DNA of 64,000 bases from JAZRYE01 sp045600585. GTDB lineage: Bacteria > Bacillota_I > Bacilli_A > RFN20 > CAG-826. Each line of letters begins with the position of its first letter. Position 1 is the first letter of the stretch. The notes below the pieces were generated by a model. It was not told the origin of the DNA. It saw nothing but the letters and a program-made list of their open reading frames with translations, and did not search any database. Position numbers and translations under genes: made by a program. The stretch covers positions 25,213-89,212 of the forward strand of contig JAZRYE010000032.1 in assembly GCA_045600585.1 (NCBI GenBank). Reading direction: 5' to 3'. This document shows positions 33,337 through 41,674 of this stretch, one piece after another.

Positions 33337-34947
33337 TTAAATTTCTTCGTCTTCCATCTTTACGGCAGCAGGAATTTTAGGAAGTCCTGGCATTGTCATA
33401 ATGCTACCAGTTAATGGAACAATGAATCCTGCACCAGCAGATAATCTTACTTCACGAATTGTGATAGTAAATCCTTCTGGGGCACCTAATACTTTTGGAT
33501 TGTCAGTGAAGGATTGAGGAGTTTTTGCAATACAAACTGGAGTTTTATCAAATCCCATCTTTGTATATTCATCAATTTGTTTATCAGCTTCTTCAGTATA
33601 AACGACATCTTTAGCTCCATAGATTTCTTTAGCAATTGTTTCAATTTTTGCTTTAATAGGAAGCTTTTCATCATATAAGTATTTGAAGTTGCTCTTTTCA
33701 TTTTCTAAAACTTTTTGAACTTCTTTTGCTAAAGCAACTGCTCCATCACCGCCATCTTTGAAGCCAGAACAGAATGCGTATCTATAGCCTTGTTCTTTGC
33801 ACCACTTGATGAGAGCTTCTGTTTCTTTTTCTGTATCACTATCAAAGTGATTGATACAAACGACAACAGGGACTCCGTATTTAGCCATATTGTCCATATG
33901 ACGTTTTAAGTTGCAAACGCCACCTAATAAAGCTTCAACGTTTTCAGTAGTTAAATCTTCAAAAGCTTGGCCACCATGCATTTTTAATGCACGAATAGTC
34001 GCAACCATAACAATTGCATCAGGTTTAATACCAGCAAAACGGCATTTGATATCTAAGAATTTTTCAGCACCAAGGTCACCACCGAATCCAGCTTCTGTAA
34101 TAACAACTGGTGCAAGTTTAAGAGCTAACTTAGTAGCAATGATTGAATTACAACCATGTGCGATATTTGCAAAAGGTCCACCATGTAAAATTGCTGGGTT
34201 ACCTTCTAGGGTTTGAACCATATTAGGATTAATAGCGTTTTTCATGAGTTTCATGATAGCGTGACTAATCTTCAAATCTTTAACTGTGACTGGTTTACCT
34301 TCAAATGTATAAGCGACAATGATTTTGTTTGTTCTATCTAAGAAATCTTGTTGATCTTTTGCTAAGCAAAGGATAGCCATTAATTCGCTTGCAACAGTAA
34401 TGACGAATTCATCATCACGTGGTTGGCCTTTCTTTTCTCCTTGCATAACTGTGACTTTTCTTAAAGCACGGTCATTCATATCAAGAGCGCGTTTCCAAAC
34501 AATTCTATTTGGATCAATGCCAAGTTCATTGCCTTGGAAAATATGGTTATCGATAATCGCAGAGATTAAATTGATTGAACTTGTTAATGCATGTAAATCA
34601 CCTGTGAAGTGTAAGTTGATATCTTCGCCAGGAATAACACTTGCTTTACCTCCACCAGTCGCACCGCCTTTAATACCAAAGACAGGACCTAATGATGGTT
34701 CTCTTAAGCAAAGTAAAGAATTAACGCCAATCTTGTGCATGCCATCATGTAGACCAATTGATGTTGTTGTTTTACCTTCACCAGCTTTAGTTGGAGTAAT
34801 TGCAGTTACTAAAACTAATTTGCCATCTTTGTTAGAATTTACTTCGTTTAAAATATCGAGATTGATTTTAGCTTTGTCATATCCATAAGGGATGACATAT
34901 TTAGAATCAATACCGGCTTTTTTAGCAATATCAAATATATTTTCCAT
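33337..34947 (-). CDS. fhs: Formate-tetrahydrofolate ligase
   Basis: Fhs makes 10-formyl-THF from formate, THF and ATP, supplying one-carbon units. The 536-residue protein has TPTKAGEGKTTTSIGL (P-loop) near residue 52, REPSLGPVFGIKGGATGGG, the DLHALTSSINL segment, and FANIAHGCNSI in the middle. It is slightly shorter than the usual 556 residues with no missing core motif. GAGG precedes the ATG. The upstream region contains nested inverted repeats (34970-34992). It is a single-gene unit. Confidence 0.97.
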   Translation of the reverse strand: MENIFDIAKKAGIDSKYVIPYGYDKAKINLDILNEVNSNKDGKLVLVTAITPTKAGEGKTTTSIGLHDGMHKIGVNSLLCLREPSLGPVFGIKGGATGGGKASVIPGEDINLHFTGDLHALTSSINLISAIIDNHIFQGNELGIDPNRIVWKRALDMNDRALRKVTVMQGEKKGQPRDDEFVITVASELMAILCLAKDQQDFLDRTNKIIVAYTFEGKPVTVKDLKISHAIMKLMKNAINPNMVQTLEGNPAILHGGPFANIAHGCNSIIATKLALKLAPVVITEAGFGGDLGAEKFLDIKCRFAGIKPDAIVMVATIRALKMHGGQAFEDLTTENVEALLGGVCNLKRHMDNMAKYGVPVVVCINHFDSDTEKETEALIKWCKEQGYRYAFCSGFKDGGDGAVALAKEVQKVLENEKSNFKYLYDEKLPIKAKIETIAKEIYGAKDVVYTEEADKQIDEYTKMGFDKTPVCIAKTPQSFTDNPKVLGAPEGFTITIREVRLSAGAGFIVPLTGSIMTMPGLPKIPAAVKMEDEEI

Positions 34948-34969
34948 ATTGATTACCTCTCATTATTTG

Positions 34970-34992
34970 TTACATATATATTACATATGTAA
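34970..34992. promoter_or_regulatory. Inverted repeats upstream of fhs (possible operator)
   Basis: The 12-bp perfect palindrome TTACATATGTAA (34981-34992) is followed towards fhs by a second ATGTAA half-site on the minus strand, so TTACATAT-type half-sites are stacked over the likely -10 region of fhs. This could be a repressor site. Confidence 0.4.
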
Positions 34993-35013
34993 TTGACTTT
35001 TTTCACTTGCTTT

Positions 35014-35898
35014 TTACTTTTTATTAACAATTGCCTCAAAGGCTTCTTCTTTTGACTTATATATTTCTAGTTCAAATTGATTTTTAAAGAATGTTATTTG
35101 TCTTTTCGCATAGTTTCTTGTTCTTTGTTTGATGAGTTCGGAACATTCTTTTAATGTTAACTTTTCTTCAAGATAATCAATGACTTCTTTATAGCCAATT
35201 GCTTCTCTGCTAGTTAATGATAAGTCGTATTTATTTAATAATGATTTAACTTCGTTAACTAATCCTTCTTTAAACATGATATCGACTCTTTTATTAATGT
35301 TTTCATAAAGTAGTTCTCTATCAGGGGACAACATAATCATTCTTATATCTTCTTTTGGATAAACAAGTTTATGTTCTTGAGAAGAGATGTTTTTACTTTT
35401 GGTTGTTCCGGTTGTACGAGCAATGCTAAGTGCACGAATTACTCTTTTACGGTTATTCATATGAATCTTTTCCGTGGAAGCATAATCAACTTTCTTAAGC
35501 ATCTCATAAAGTTCTTCATTAGATAACTTTTCCAAATCACTAGTGTCATCTTTGATTTCTTCTTGGAAAGAATAATCATAGATTGCCGCACGAATATATA
35601 ATCCTGTTCCCCCACATACAATGATATCTTTATAAGTCTTGGATAGTTCTTCTACTGTCTTTCTAAAGTCATCTTGATATTGTTTGACAGAATAAGTTTC
35701 TTCTGGCGTAAGAATATCTAAAAGATAATGCCTTTTATAAAATGGATCATCTTTACTGATTTTGGCTGTTCCAACATCCATATCTTTATAGATTTGAAAA
35801 GCATCCGCGTTAATAATAGGTGCATTAAAATAATCCGCTAAAGATAGAGCAAGAGATGTTTTACCAGAACCGGTAGGACCAGAAATAATATAAATCAT
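35014..35898 (-). CDS. miaA: tRNA dimethylallyltransferase
   Basis: MiaA adds a dimethylallyl group to A37 of tRNAs reading U-starting codons. The 294-residue protein begins IYIISGPTGSGKTSLALSLA (P-loop), followed by INADAFQIYKDMDVGTAK and DILTPEE, and the CGGTGLYIRA motif near residue 97. MiaB, which completes the ms2i6A modification, is encoded two genes upstream. The ATG is 6 nt after a TATAAT -10 and has no ribosome site, so it looks leaderless. Isoprenoid donors come from the MEP pathway, two enzymes of which are in this window. Confidence 0.96.
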   Translation of the reverse strand: MIYIISGPTGSGKTSLALSLADYFNAPIINADAFQIYKDMDVGTAKISKDDPFYKRHYLLDILTPEETYSVKQYQDDFRKTVEELSKTYKDIIVCGGTGLYIRAAIYDYSFQEEIKDDTSDLEKLSNEELYEMLKKVDYASTEKIHMNNRKRVIRALSIARTTGTTKSKNISSQEHKLVYPKEDIRMIMLSPDRELLYENINKRVDIMFKEGLVNEVKSLLNKYDLSLTSREAIGYKEVIDYLEEKLTLKECSELIKQRTRNYAKRQITFFKNQFELEIYKSKEEAFEAIVNKK

Positions 35899-35904
35899 GG
35901 CTTA

Positions 35905-35910
35905 ATTATA
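35905..35910 (-). promoter_or_regulatory. -10 element of miaA
   Basis: On the minus strand TATAAT lies 6 nt before the miaA ATG, inside the T-rich tail of the preceding terminator. The -35 is weak. Confidence 0.55.
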
Positions 35911-35939
35911 AAATAAAAAGTATGCATAAGCACACTTTT
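35911..35939 (-). terminator. Terminator after ymcA
   Basis: On the minus strand AAAAGTGTGC pairs with GCATACTTTT (one G-U) around TTAT, followed by TATTTT. Its tail merges into the miaA -10. Confidence 0.85.
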
Positions 35940-35941
35940 AT

Positions 35942-36217
35942 TTAGTCCAATATGTTTTTTACTTGAAGAAGTATTTGTTCAACTTCTTTTCGACTTATTT
36001 CGAAGTTGCTAACAAGTGGATTAGAATTGTAGATTTTTATTAAATTATCTCTTTCTTCTAATTTGCCTTCATTTGTTAATCGAGCAATATTAGTTCTCAT
36101 TTCTTTTAATTCTTCATTTTGCTCAAGAAGAGACTTTAATCTTAGATATTCTTGAACTTCAGGAAGTTCTTCAATTGCAGTGGATAATTTAGTTGCAGCT
36201 TCTATAACATTATCCAT
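35942..36217 (-). CDS. ymcA: YlbF/YmcA-family protein (RicA-like)
   Basis: A 91-residue, all-helical protein of the YlbF/YmcA family. In Bacillus, YmcA (RicA), YlbF and YaaT form the Y-complex that adjusts RNase Y cleavage of certain transcripts. Here the gene follows miaB as ymcA follows ymcB in Bacillus, and rny itself starts the same cluster. The ATG at 36217 is chosen because GGAG lies just upstream; the TTG five codons earlier contains that site. It is shorter than the usual 140 residues and lacks the cysteine-bearing tail, so cluster binding is doubtful. Confidence 0.8.
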   Translation of the reverse strand: MDNVIEAATKLSTAIEELPEVQEYLRLKSLLEQNEELKEMRTNIARLTNEGKLEERDNLIKIYNSNPLVSNFEISRKEVEQILLQVKNILD

Positions 36218-37649
36218 TAACAATTTCTCCAATTAAAGAGTAGGTATGAGATTCGTTTATCTTAACCTTGATTATTTTACCAATCAAAGATTCATCGCCT
36301 TTGAAATGAACTAATTTATTAGTTTCTGTATATCCAGAAAGCATTGCATCATCAGTTTTGCTCTTGCCATCAACCAAGATGTCATAAGTATTACCCACCA
36401 TTGCATTAGCGGAGACTTCAATATGCTTTTCTAAATGAGAAACGAGTTCTTTAAATCTTCTGACTTTTGTATCGTAATCAACATTATCTTCAATTCTTGC
36501 TGCAGGAGTTCCTTTTCTCGGTGAATAGATAAAGGTAAATGCTGCTTCGTATTTAACCTCGTCAACTAAAGACAATGTATCTTTGAATTGTTCTTCTGTT
36601 TCGTTTGGGAATCCAACAATGATGTCAGTAGATAATGATAACCCAGGAATCTTTTCTCTCATTTCTTTTACTAAAGAAAGATATCTATTTCTATCATATC
36701 TTCTACCCATGAGTTTTAAGACTTCATCATTACCAGCTTGAACAGGTAAATGGATGAATTTCATGATGTTATCGTATTTAGCAATAACTTCAATCATCTT
36801 GCTTGAGAAGTCCCATGGATGGGAGGTTGTAAATCTTAAACGTGGGATACCTAATTTAGCTACTGCTTCCATTAAGTCTGCAAAGTCATAGCCTTCATCT
36901 AAATCTTTACCATAGGCATTGACGTTTTGACCTAATAAAGTAATTTCTTGATAGCCGGCATCAACAAGAGTCTTGCATTCATCAATGACATCTTGGAATT
37001 TTCTACTTCTTTCTCTACCTCTTGTATATGGAACAATACAATAAGTACAGAATTTATTACAGCCGTAGATGATGTTAACAAACGCTTTAAATCTATTGTT
37101 ACGGCAAACTGGTAATTCTTCAACGACTTCACCAGCTTTAGATTCAATCGAAACAATTCTTTCGCCTTTAGTAATTGTTTCAAAAATAAGTTGATATAAA
37201 TGATGAATTTCATGAGTTCCGAAATATAAATTTACTTCTGGGAACTTATCCATCAATCTTTTTAAAATTTCTGGTTGTTCAACCATGCATCCGCATATTG
37301 CTAATACGAGATTTTTATTCTTTTTACGTAAATATTTAAGATTACCGATTTCTCCGTAAACTTTATCTTCTGCGTTTTCTCTAACAGCACATGTATTAAT
37401 AATAATAACATCTGCTTCTTCTGGTTCACTTGCAGGTAAATAGCCAATGTTTTCTAATAAGCCACGCATTGTTTCTTCATCTCTAACATTAGCTTGGCAG
37501 CCATAAGTTCTTATATAATAAGATTTACCATTAGCGAGTTTTTTTAGTTCATCAACATAATCTTTTGCTAATGTTTCAAAAACAGTCCCATTACTTTTGC
37601 TAGAGGCAGCCTTTTTTAAGTCAGGCGTGTTAATGATTTTAGTTTTCAC
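36210..37649 (-). CDS. miaB: tRNA-2-methylthio-N6-dimethylallyladenosine synthase
   Basis: MiaB is a radical SAM methylthiotransferase acting on i6A37 of tRNA. The 479-residue protein has the UPF0004 domain with RTYGCQANVRD near residue 49, further cysteines at INTCAVRE and CGCMVEQ, the radical SAM CNKFCTYC triad near residue 199, and a C-terminal TRAM domain. It needs SAM (metK), two Fe-S clusters (SUF, Nfu) and MiaA product, all encoded in this window. It overlaps ymdB by 11 nt and ymcA by 8 nt. Confidence 0.97.
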   Translation of the reverse strand: MKTKIINTPDLKKAASSKSNGTVFETLAKDYVDELKKLANGKSYYIRTYGCQANVRDEETMRGLLENIGYLPASEPEEADVIIINTCAVRENAEDKVYGEIGNLKYLRKKNKNLVLAICGCMVEQPEILKRLMDKFPEVNLYFGTHEIHHLYQLIFETITKGERIVSIESKAGEVVEELPVCRNNRFKAFVNIIYGCNKFCTYCIVPYTRGRERSRKFQDVIDECKTLVDAGYQEITLLGQNVNAYGKDLDEGYDFADLMEAVAKLGIPRLRFTTSHPWDFSSKMIEVIAKYDNIMKFIHLPVQAGNDEVLKLMGRRYDRNRYLSLVKEMREKIPGLSLSTDIIVGFPNETEEQFKDTLSLVDEVKYEAAFTFIYSPRKGTPAARIEDNVDYDTKVRRFKELVSHLEKHIEVSANAMVGNTYDILVDGKSKTDDAMLSGYTETNKLVHFKGDESLIGKIIKVKINESHTYSLIGEIVNG

Positions 37650-38439
37650 AAGCTTTGTCCTCCAAATAATAAATCTTAAATATATTATTAGCTAAACCAG
37701 TGTTTTCATCGACGTCAATGACGACAGCGGAGAATAATCCCCTACCTTCATTTGGAGTTTCGAATTTACTCATTTCTCCATAGACAGTTTTTCTAATAAC
37801 AGATTTCTTTTCAAATCCTAAAGCACCTTCAGCAAATCCGGTCATTCCAACATCCGAGATGTAGGCTGTTCCGTTTTCTAAAATGTGCTCATCGTTTGTT
37901 TGTACGTGTGTATGCGTTCCAAGTAAAGCAGTAATTCTTCCATCAAATGCATACGCTAAACACTGCTTTTCACCCGTTGCTTCTGCATGGAAATCAACAA
38001 TATGAATTGGAGTGTTTTCTTCATCTTCTTCGAATATTTGAAGCATTGTTAAGTATGGAGCGTTAACGCTTTCATTGATATAAGCAGATCCTAAGATATT
38101 AGTAATTCTTACTCCTACCCCATCAACATCAAAGACAATACTTCCTTCACCTGGAAACCCATTTAATAAATTAGCAGGTCTTACAAGTCTGTCTGTTTTA
38201 GAAATATATTTTTCTAATTCTTTTTTAGAATTGTAATGGTTACCTAAAGTAATGCAATCCACTCCTGCATTAAGAAGTTCCTCGTAGTGATTACGAGAAA
38301 GCCCCTTACCATGTGTAGCATTCTCACCATTGGCTATGACAAAGTCAATGTTGTACTTATTCACAAAGTAAGGGAGTTTTTCTTTGACCATACGTCTTCC
38401 GACGCGGCCAACAATATCACCAATAAATAATATTTTCAA
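37639..38439 (-). CDS. ymdB: YmdB-family metallophosphoesterase
   Basis: A 266-residue metallophosphoesterase of the YmdB/DR1281 family, which hydrolyses 2',3'-cyclic nucleotides and influences RNA-dependent behaviour in Bacillus. Metal-binding motifs are ILFIGDIVGR, ANGENATHGKG near residue 37, LGNHYNSK near residue 67 and LLGTHTHVQTND near residue 174. The start codon is TTG (38437-38439), with only a poor ribosome site. It follows rny by 30 nt and overlaps miaB, matching the Bacillus rny-ymdB arrangement. Confidence 0.92.
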   Translation of the reverse strand: MKILFIGDIVGRVGRRMVKEKLPYFVNKYNIDFVIANGENATHGKGLSRNHYEELLNAGVDCITLGNHYNSKKELEKYISKTDRLVRPANLLNGFPGEGSIVFDVDGVGVRITNILGSAYINESVNAPYLTMLQIFEEDEENTPIHIVDFHAEATGEKQCLAYAFDGRITALLGTHTHVQTNDEHILENGTAYISDVGMTGFAEGALGFEKKSVIRKTVYGEMSKFETPNEGRGLFSAVVIDVDENTGLANNIFKIYYLEDKACEN

Positions 38440-38469
38440 AATGGCTCGTTTCTATGAAGTAATTGACCG

Positions 38470-40023
38470 TTACTTCGCGGTTTCAACAGCACGATATTCA
38501 CGAATGACTGAGACTTTAATTTGTCCTGGATATGTCATTTCGTTTTCGATTCTTTCTCTGATTTCTCTTGCGAGTTTGAAAGCAGCAACATCGTCAATCT
38601 TTTCTGGAACTACCATAACACGTAATTCTCTACCAGATTGCATTGCATAGCTTTGATATACTCCATCATAGGATTTGCAAATCTCTTCGAGTTGTTCAAT
38701 ACGTTTGATGTAGTTTTCAAGCATTTCACTACGTGCACCAGGTCTAGCAGCAGATAATGTATCAGCAGCTTGAACAAGGTTAGCAATAACGCTCTTAGCA
38801 GGAACATCGCCATGGTGAGATTCAATTGAGTTAACAACGATTTCAGGTTCGCCATATTTCTTAGCAAGTCTACTACCGATTTCAACGTGGCTACCATCCA
38901 TTTCGAAGTCGATAGCTTTACCAATATCGTGTAATAAGCCAGCTCTTTTAGCTAAGTTTTGATCTAAGCCAAGTTCAGCAGCCATTGTACCCGCTAAATA
39001 AGCAACTTCGAGTGAGTGTTCTAATGCATTTTGACCATATGATGTACGGTATCTTAATCTACCGACATAGTCTAATAATTCTTTATTAATTCTTGGTAAA
39101 CCAAGTTTGAATGCAACTTCTTGACCAGTCTTATGAATTGTTTCTTCGACTTCAGATTTGCACTTTTCAACGATTTCTTCAATTCTTCCTGGTTGAATAC
39201 GACCATCTTTAATTAAAGCTTCAAGAGACATTCTAGCAATTTCTCTTCTAATTGGGTTGAAGCAAGATACTGTAATAACTTCTGGAGTATCATCAATGAT
39301 GAGATCAACACCTAATAATTGTTCTAATGAACGGATGTTTCTACCTTCACGACCAATGATTCTACCTTTCATTTCATCGCTAGGTAATGCAACTACTGAA
39401 ACTGTTCTTTCAGTTGTGACATCTTGAGCATATTTAGATAATGCTAAGCCAAGTAATTGTTTTGCTTTTTCATCGCATTCTTCCTTAGCTTCTTCTTCTT
39501 TGTTTTTAATAAAGACAGCGATTTCTCTACTAATCTTACTTTCTACTCTAGCAAATAATTCATCTTTTGCTTCTTGAGTAGACATTTGAGCAACCTTTTC
39601 AAGTTCAGCGATAATGCTATCAATCTTTGCTTGAAGTTGTGCTTCTTTCTTATCGACATCTTTTAATCTTCTATTAAGAGTTTCATTCTTTTCTTCTAAA
39701 GTGTTTTCTTTAGAAATAAGAGCAGCGTCTCTTCTATCGATAGATTGTTCTCTTTGTAAGAGTTTGTTTTCTTGTTGAATAACTTCTTGTTTTCTTTCTT
39801 TGATTTCTTTATCAGCTTCTTGTTTAGCTTCATAAGCAGCTTTTTTAGCATCAATTTGAGCGTTCTTTTGAATGTGTTCTGCTTTGATTTCTGCATCTCT
39901 AATAATTTTAGATGCTGCTTTAGAAGCAGAATTCTTTCTAAATACTGGAAGCAAAAAGAAAGTTACAAAAGCAATTGCAATGCCTGCAACAATGCCGATA
40001 ATTAATCCTACATACCATGGCAT
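38470..40023 (-). CDS. rny: Ribonuclease Y
   Basis: RNase Y is the membrane-anchored endonuclease that starts mRNA decay in Firmicutes. The 517-residue protein has an N-terminal transmembrane helix (about residues 5-27), a long charged coiled coil (30-200), a KH domain (GRIIGREGRNIRSLE near residue 225) and an HD domain (AGLLHDIGKA near residue 363). AAAGGAG precedes the ATG. An 8-bp inverted repeat lies in its leader at 40047-40068. It leads the rny-ymdB-miaB-ymcA cluster. Confidence 0.97.
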   Translation of the reverse strand: MPWYVGLIIGIVAGIAIAFVTFFLLPVFRKNSASKAASKIIRDAEIKAEHIQKNAQIDAKKAAYEAKQEADKEIKERKQEVIQQENKLLQREQSIDRRDAALISKENTLEEKNETLNRRLKDVDKKEAQLQAKIDSIIAELEKVAQMSTQEAKDELFARVESKISREIAVFIKNKEEEAKEECDEKAKQLLGLALSKYAQDVTTERTVSVVALPSDEMKGRIIGREGRNIRSLEQLLGVDLIIDDTPEVITVSCFNPIRREIARMSLEALIKDGRIQPGRIEEIVEKCKSEVEETIHKTGQEVAFKLGLPRINKELLDYVGRLRYRTSYGQNALEHSLEVAYLAGTMAAELGLDQNLAKRAGLLHDIGKAIDFEMDGSHVEIGSRLAKKYGEPEIVVNSIESHHGDVPAKSVIANLVQAADTLSAARPGARSEMLENYIKRIEQLEEICKSYDGVYQSYAMQSGRELRVMVVPEKIDDVAAFKLAREIRERIENEMTYPGQIKVSVIREYRAVETAK

Positions 40024-40046
40024 ATTATTATGTCTCCTTTCAAAAC

Positions 40047-40068
40047 TTAGTCATATTAAAATGACTAA
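40047..40068. promoter_or_regulatory. Inverted repeat in the rny leader
   Basis: TTAGTCAT pairs with ATGACTAA across 6 nt, about a dozen nucleotides upstream of the rny ribosome site. A related TTGACTAAAA half-site follows at about 40089. It may be an operator or an mRNA hairpin. Confidence 0.4.
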
Positions 40069-40300
40069 AAATACAAAAACTATACTCTTTGACTAAAACA
40101 TTACTTACTAAAAATAATTGAAGTATGAAATATTTTATATATTTAATAGGCAAAGCCTAATAATAAAGTTCTCAATAGAGAATCTATAGTTAAGTACCCC
40201 ACTGGATACAAAAATATTATAAAGAAAACTAAATGTAATATCTACCTTTAATTATATTAACAACAATTAATGAGGTGATGTTTGTAAATAAATTTATAAA

Positions 40301-40512
40301 ATTTTAAGAAAAAAATCGAGTTTGCTCCCTATAAATAAGTATGGAGGCATTTTATATGCATCCTAATACAAGGGGAGGGAGTTTACTCGCTAGTTTAGAT
40401 TATACGATTGTAATGGAAAGGAGTAGTTTAGTGACAGAAGTCATTATCATTTTGATTTTGATCTTCAAGATCATAAAAAAAGATGGCAAATAGCCCAAAG
40501 CTAATTACCATC
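40301..40512 (+). repeat. Mini-element copy 2 (type I toxin-antitoxin-like)
   Basis: The plus-strand paralogue of 33117-33334. It keeps the 55-nt 5' block (TTAAGAAAAAAAT, TTTGC, CCCTATAAATAAGTATGG, GGCATTTT), the same 80-nt distance to the peptide start, and the 3' hairpin around the stop codon (GATGG..TAGC/GCTA..CCATC, 40482-40512). Outer hairpin bases differ from copy 1 but still pair, so the fold is conserved. It is inserted between recA and rny, both on the other strand. The rest of 40069-40300 shows only AT-rich sequence with two small hairpins. Confidence 0.7.
40431..40493 (+). CDS. 20-residue hydrophobic peptide, copy 2 (toxin-like)
   Basis: A GTG start at 40431 lies 7 nt after AAAGGAG and encodes M-TEVIIILILIF-KIIKKDGK, aligned with the copy 1 peptide: acidic residue at position 3, an isoleucine-rich core and a lysine-rich tail. 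Longer in-frame starts exist at 40413 and 40356 (26 and 45 residues), but the first would place the conserved ribosome site inside the gene. The function is inferred only from size, layout and duplication. Confidence 0.55.
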   Translation: MTEVIIILILIFKIIKKDGK

Positions 40513-40585
40513 ACGCCTTGTCTTAATTATAACTCGTAAGTCTTAAATTAGAAAGAGGGATTTCCTCCTTCTTGAATGAGTTTTG

Positions 40586-40623
40586 AAACAAAAAACAGGG
40601 TCACTATGATATTAGACCCTGTT
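40586..40623 (-). terminator. Terminator after recA
   Basis: On the minus strand AACAGGGTC pairs with GACCCTGTT around a 12-nt loop and continues as TTTTGTTT. Confidence 0.9.
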
Positions 40624-40627
40624 TTCA

Positions 40628-41629
40628 TTATTCTGCTACTACCCCAGATTTAATCTGTTCGAGAAGTTCATTAGCAACTTCTTCATTGTGTTTGATATAG
40701 TCTTTTGCACTATCTCTACCTTGAGCAATCTTGCTTCCTTTATATTCGAACCAAGAACCACTCTTTTTGATAAAGCCAAGAGCAACAGCACGATCGAGAA
40801 TTTCACCTTCTTTAGAAATACCTTGACCGTAGATAATATCAATTTCGCATTGTTTAAATGGAGGTGATACTTTGTTTTTAACAATTTTAACGCGGCAAGT
40901 ATTACCGACGATATCACTGCCATCTTTAATAGCGTCTGTTCTTCTGATATCAATTCTAATTGAGGCATAGAATTTTAATGCACGACCACCAGAAGTTGTT
41001 TCTGGATTGCCATACATGACACCTACTTTTTCTCTTAATTGGTTAATAAAGATAACGGCACATTCTTTTTTGTTTAAGATACCAGCAATCTTTCTCATAG
41101 CCTTAGACATCAATCTAGCTTGCATACCAACAGAGTTATCGCTCATCTCTCCATCGAGTTCAGCTTGTGGAACTAACGCTGCAACAGAGTCGACGATGAT
41201 TAATTGGATTGCTCCACTATTAGCAAGCATCTCAGTAATTTCTAATGCTTGTTCACCACTATCTGGTTGAGAAAGGATTAATTCATCAATATTAACCCCA
41301 AGGTTTTTCGCATATAAAGGGTCGATAGCGTGTTCAGCATCGATAAATGCTGCTCTACCGCCTTGCTTTTGACATTCCGCAATTGCGTGAAGTGCCAATG
41401 TAGTTTTACCTGATGATTCAGGACCATAGATTTCAATGATTCTACCTTTTGGATATCCACCAACACCAAGGCATTCATCAATTAATAAAGATCCAGATGG
41501 GATAGCGTCGACATCGACTGATTCTCTATCGCCAAGTTTCATGACTGAACCTTTACCAAACATCTTTTGGATTTGCTTTAAAGTCTCATCTAATGAAACT
41601 TCAGGCTCGTTTGTTTCTTTTGTTGCCAT
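40628..41629 (-). CDS. recA: Recombinase RecA
   Basis: RecA forms filaments on single-stranded DNA for strand exchange and SOS activation. The 333-residue protein has the P-loop GPESSGKTTLAL near residue 69, the QPDSGEQALEI segment, the L1/L2 DNA-binding loops (INQLREKVGVMYGNPETTSGGRALKFY) and a short C-terminal domain lacking the long acidic tail of some homologues. GGAGGGC precedes the ATG. It follows cinA and pgsA as in Bacillus. No LexA box could be identified with confidence. Confidence 0.98.
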   Translation of the reverse strand: MATKETNEPEVSLDETLKQIQKMFGKGSVMKLGDRESVDVDAIPSGSLLIDECLGVGGYPKGRIIEIYGPESSGKTTLALHAIAECQKQGGRAAFIDAEHAIDPLYAKNLGVNIDELILSQPDSGEQALEITEMLANSGAIQLIIVDSVAALVPQAELDGEMSDNSVGMQARLMSKAMRKIAGILNKKECAVIFINQLREKVGVMYGNPETTSGGRALKFYASIRIDIRRTDAIKDGSDIVGNTCRVKIVKNKVSPPFKQCEIDIIYGQGISKEGEILDRAVALGFIKKSGSWFEYKGSKIAQGRDSAKDYIKHNEEVANELLEQIKSGVVAE

Positions 41630-41674
41630 ATTTTGCCCTCCACTTATTTATATACGGAAAATGCGATTTTTTTC

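Noticed and set aside
40272..40306. Tiny 9-codon frame after GAGGTG upstream of mini-element copy 2
   Set aside because: The ribosome site is too close to the ATG, and nothing comparable precedes copy 1.
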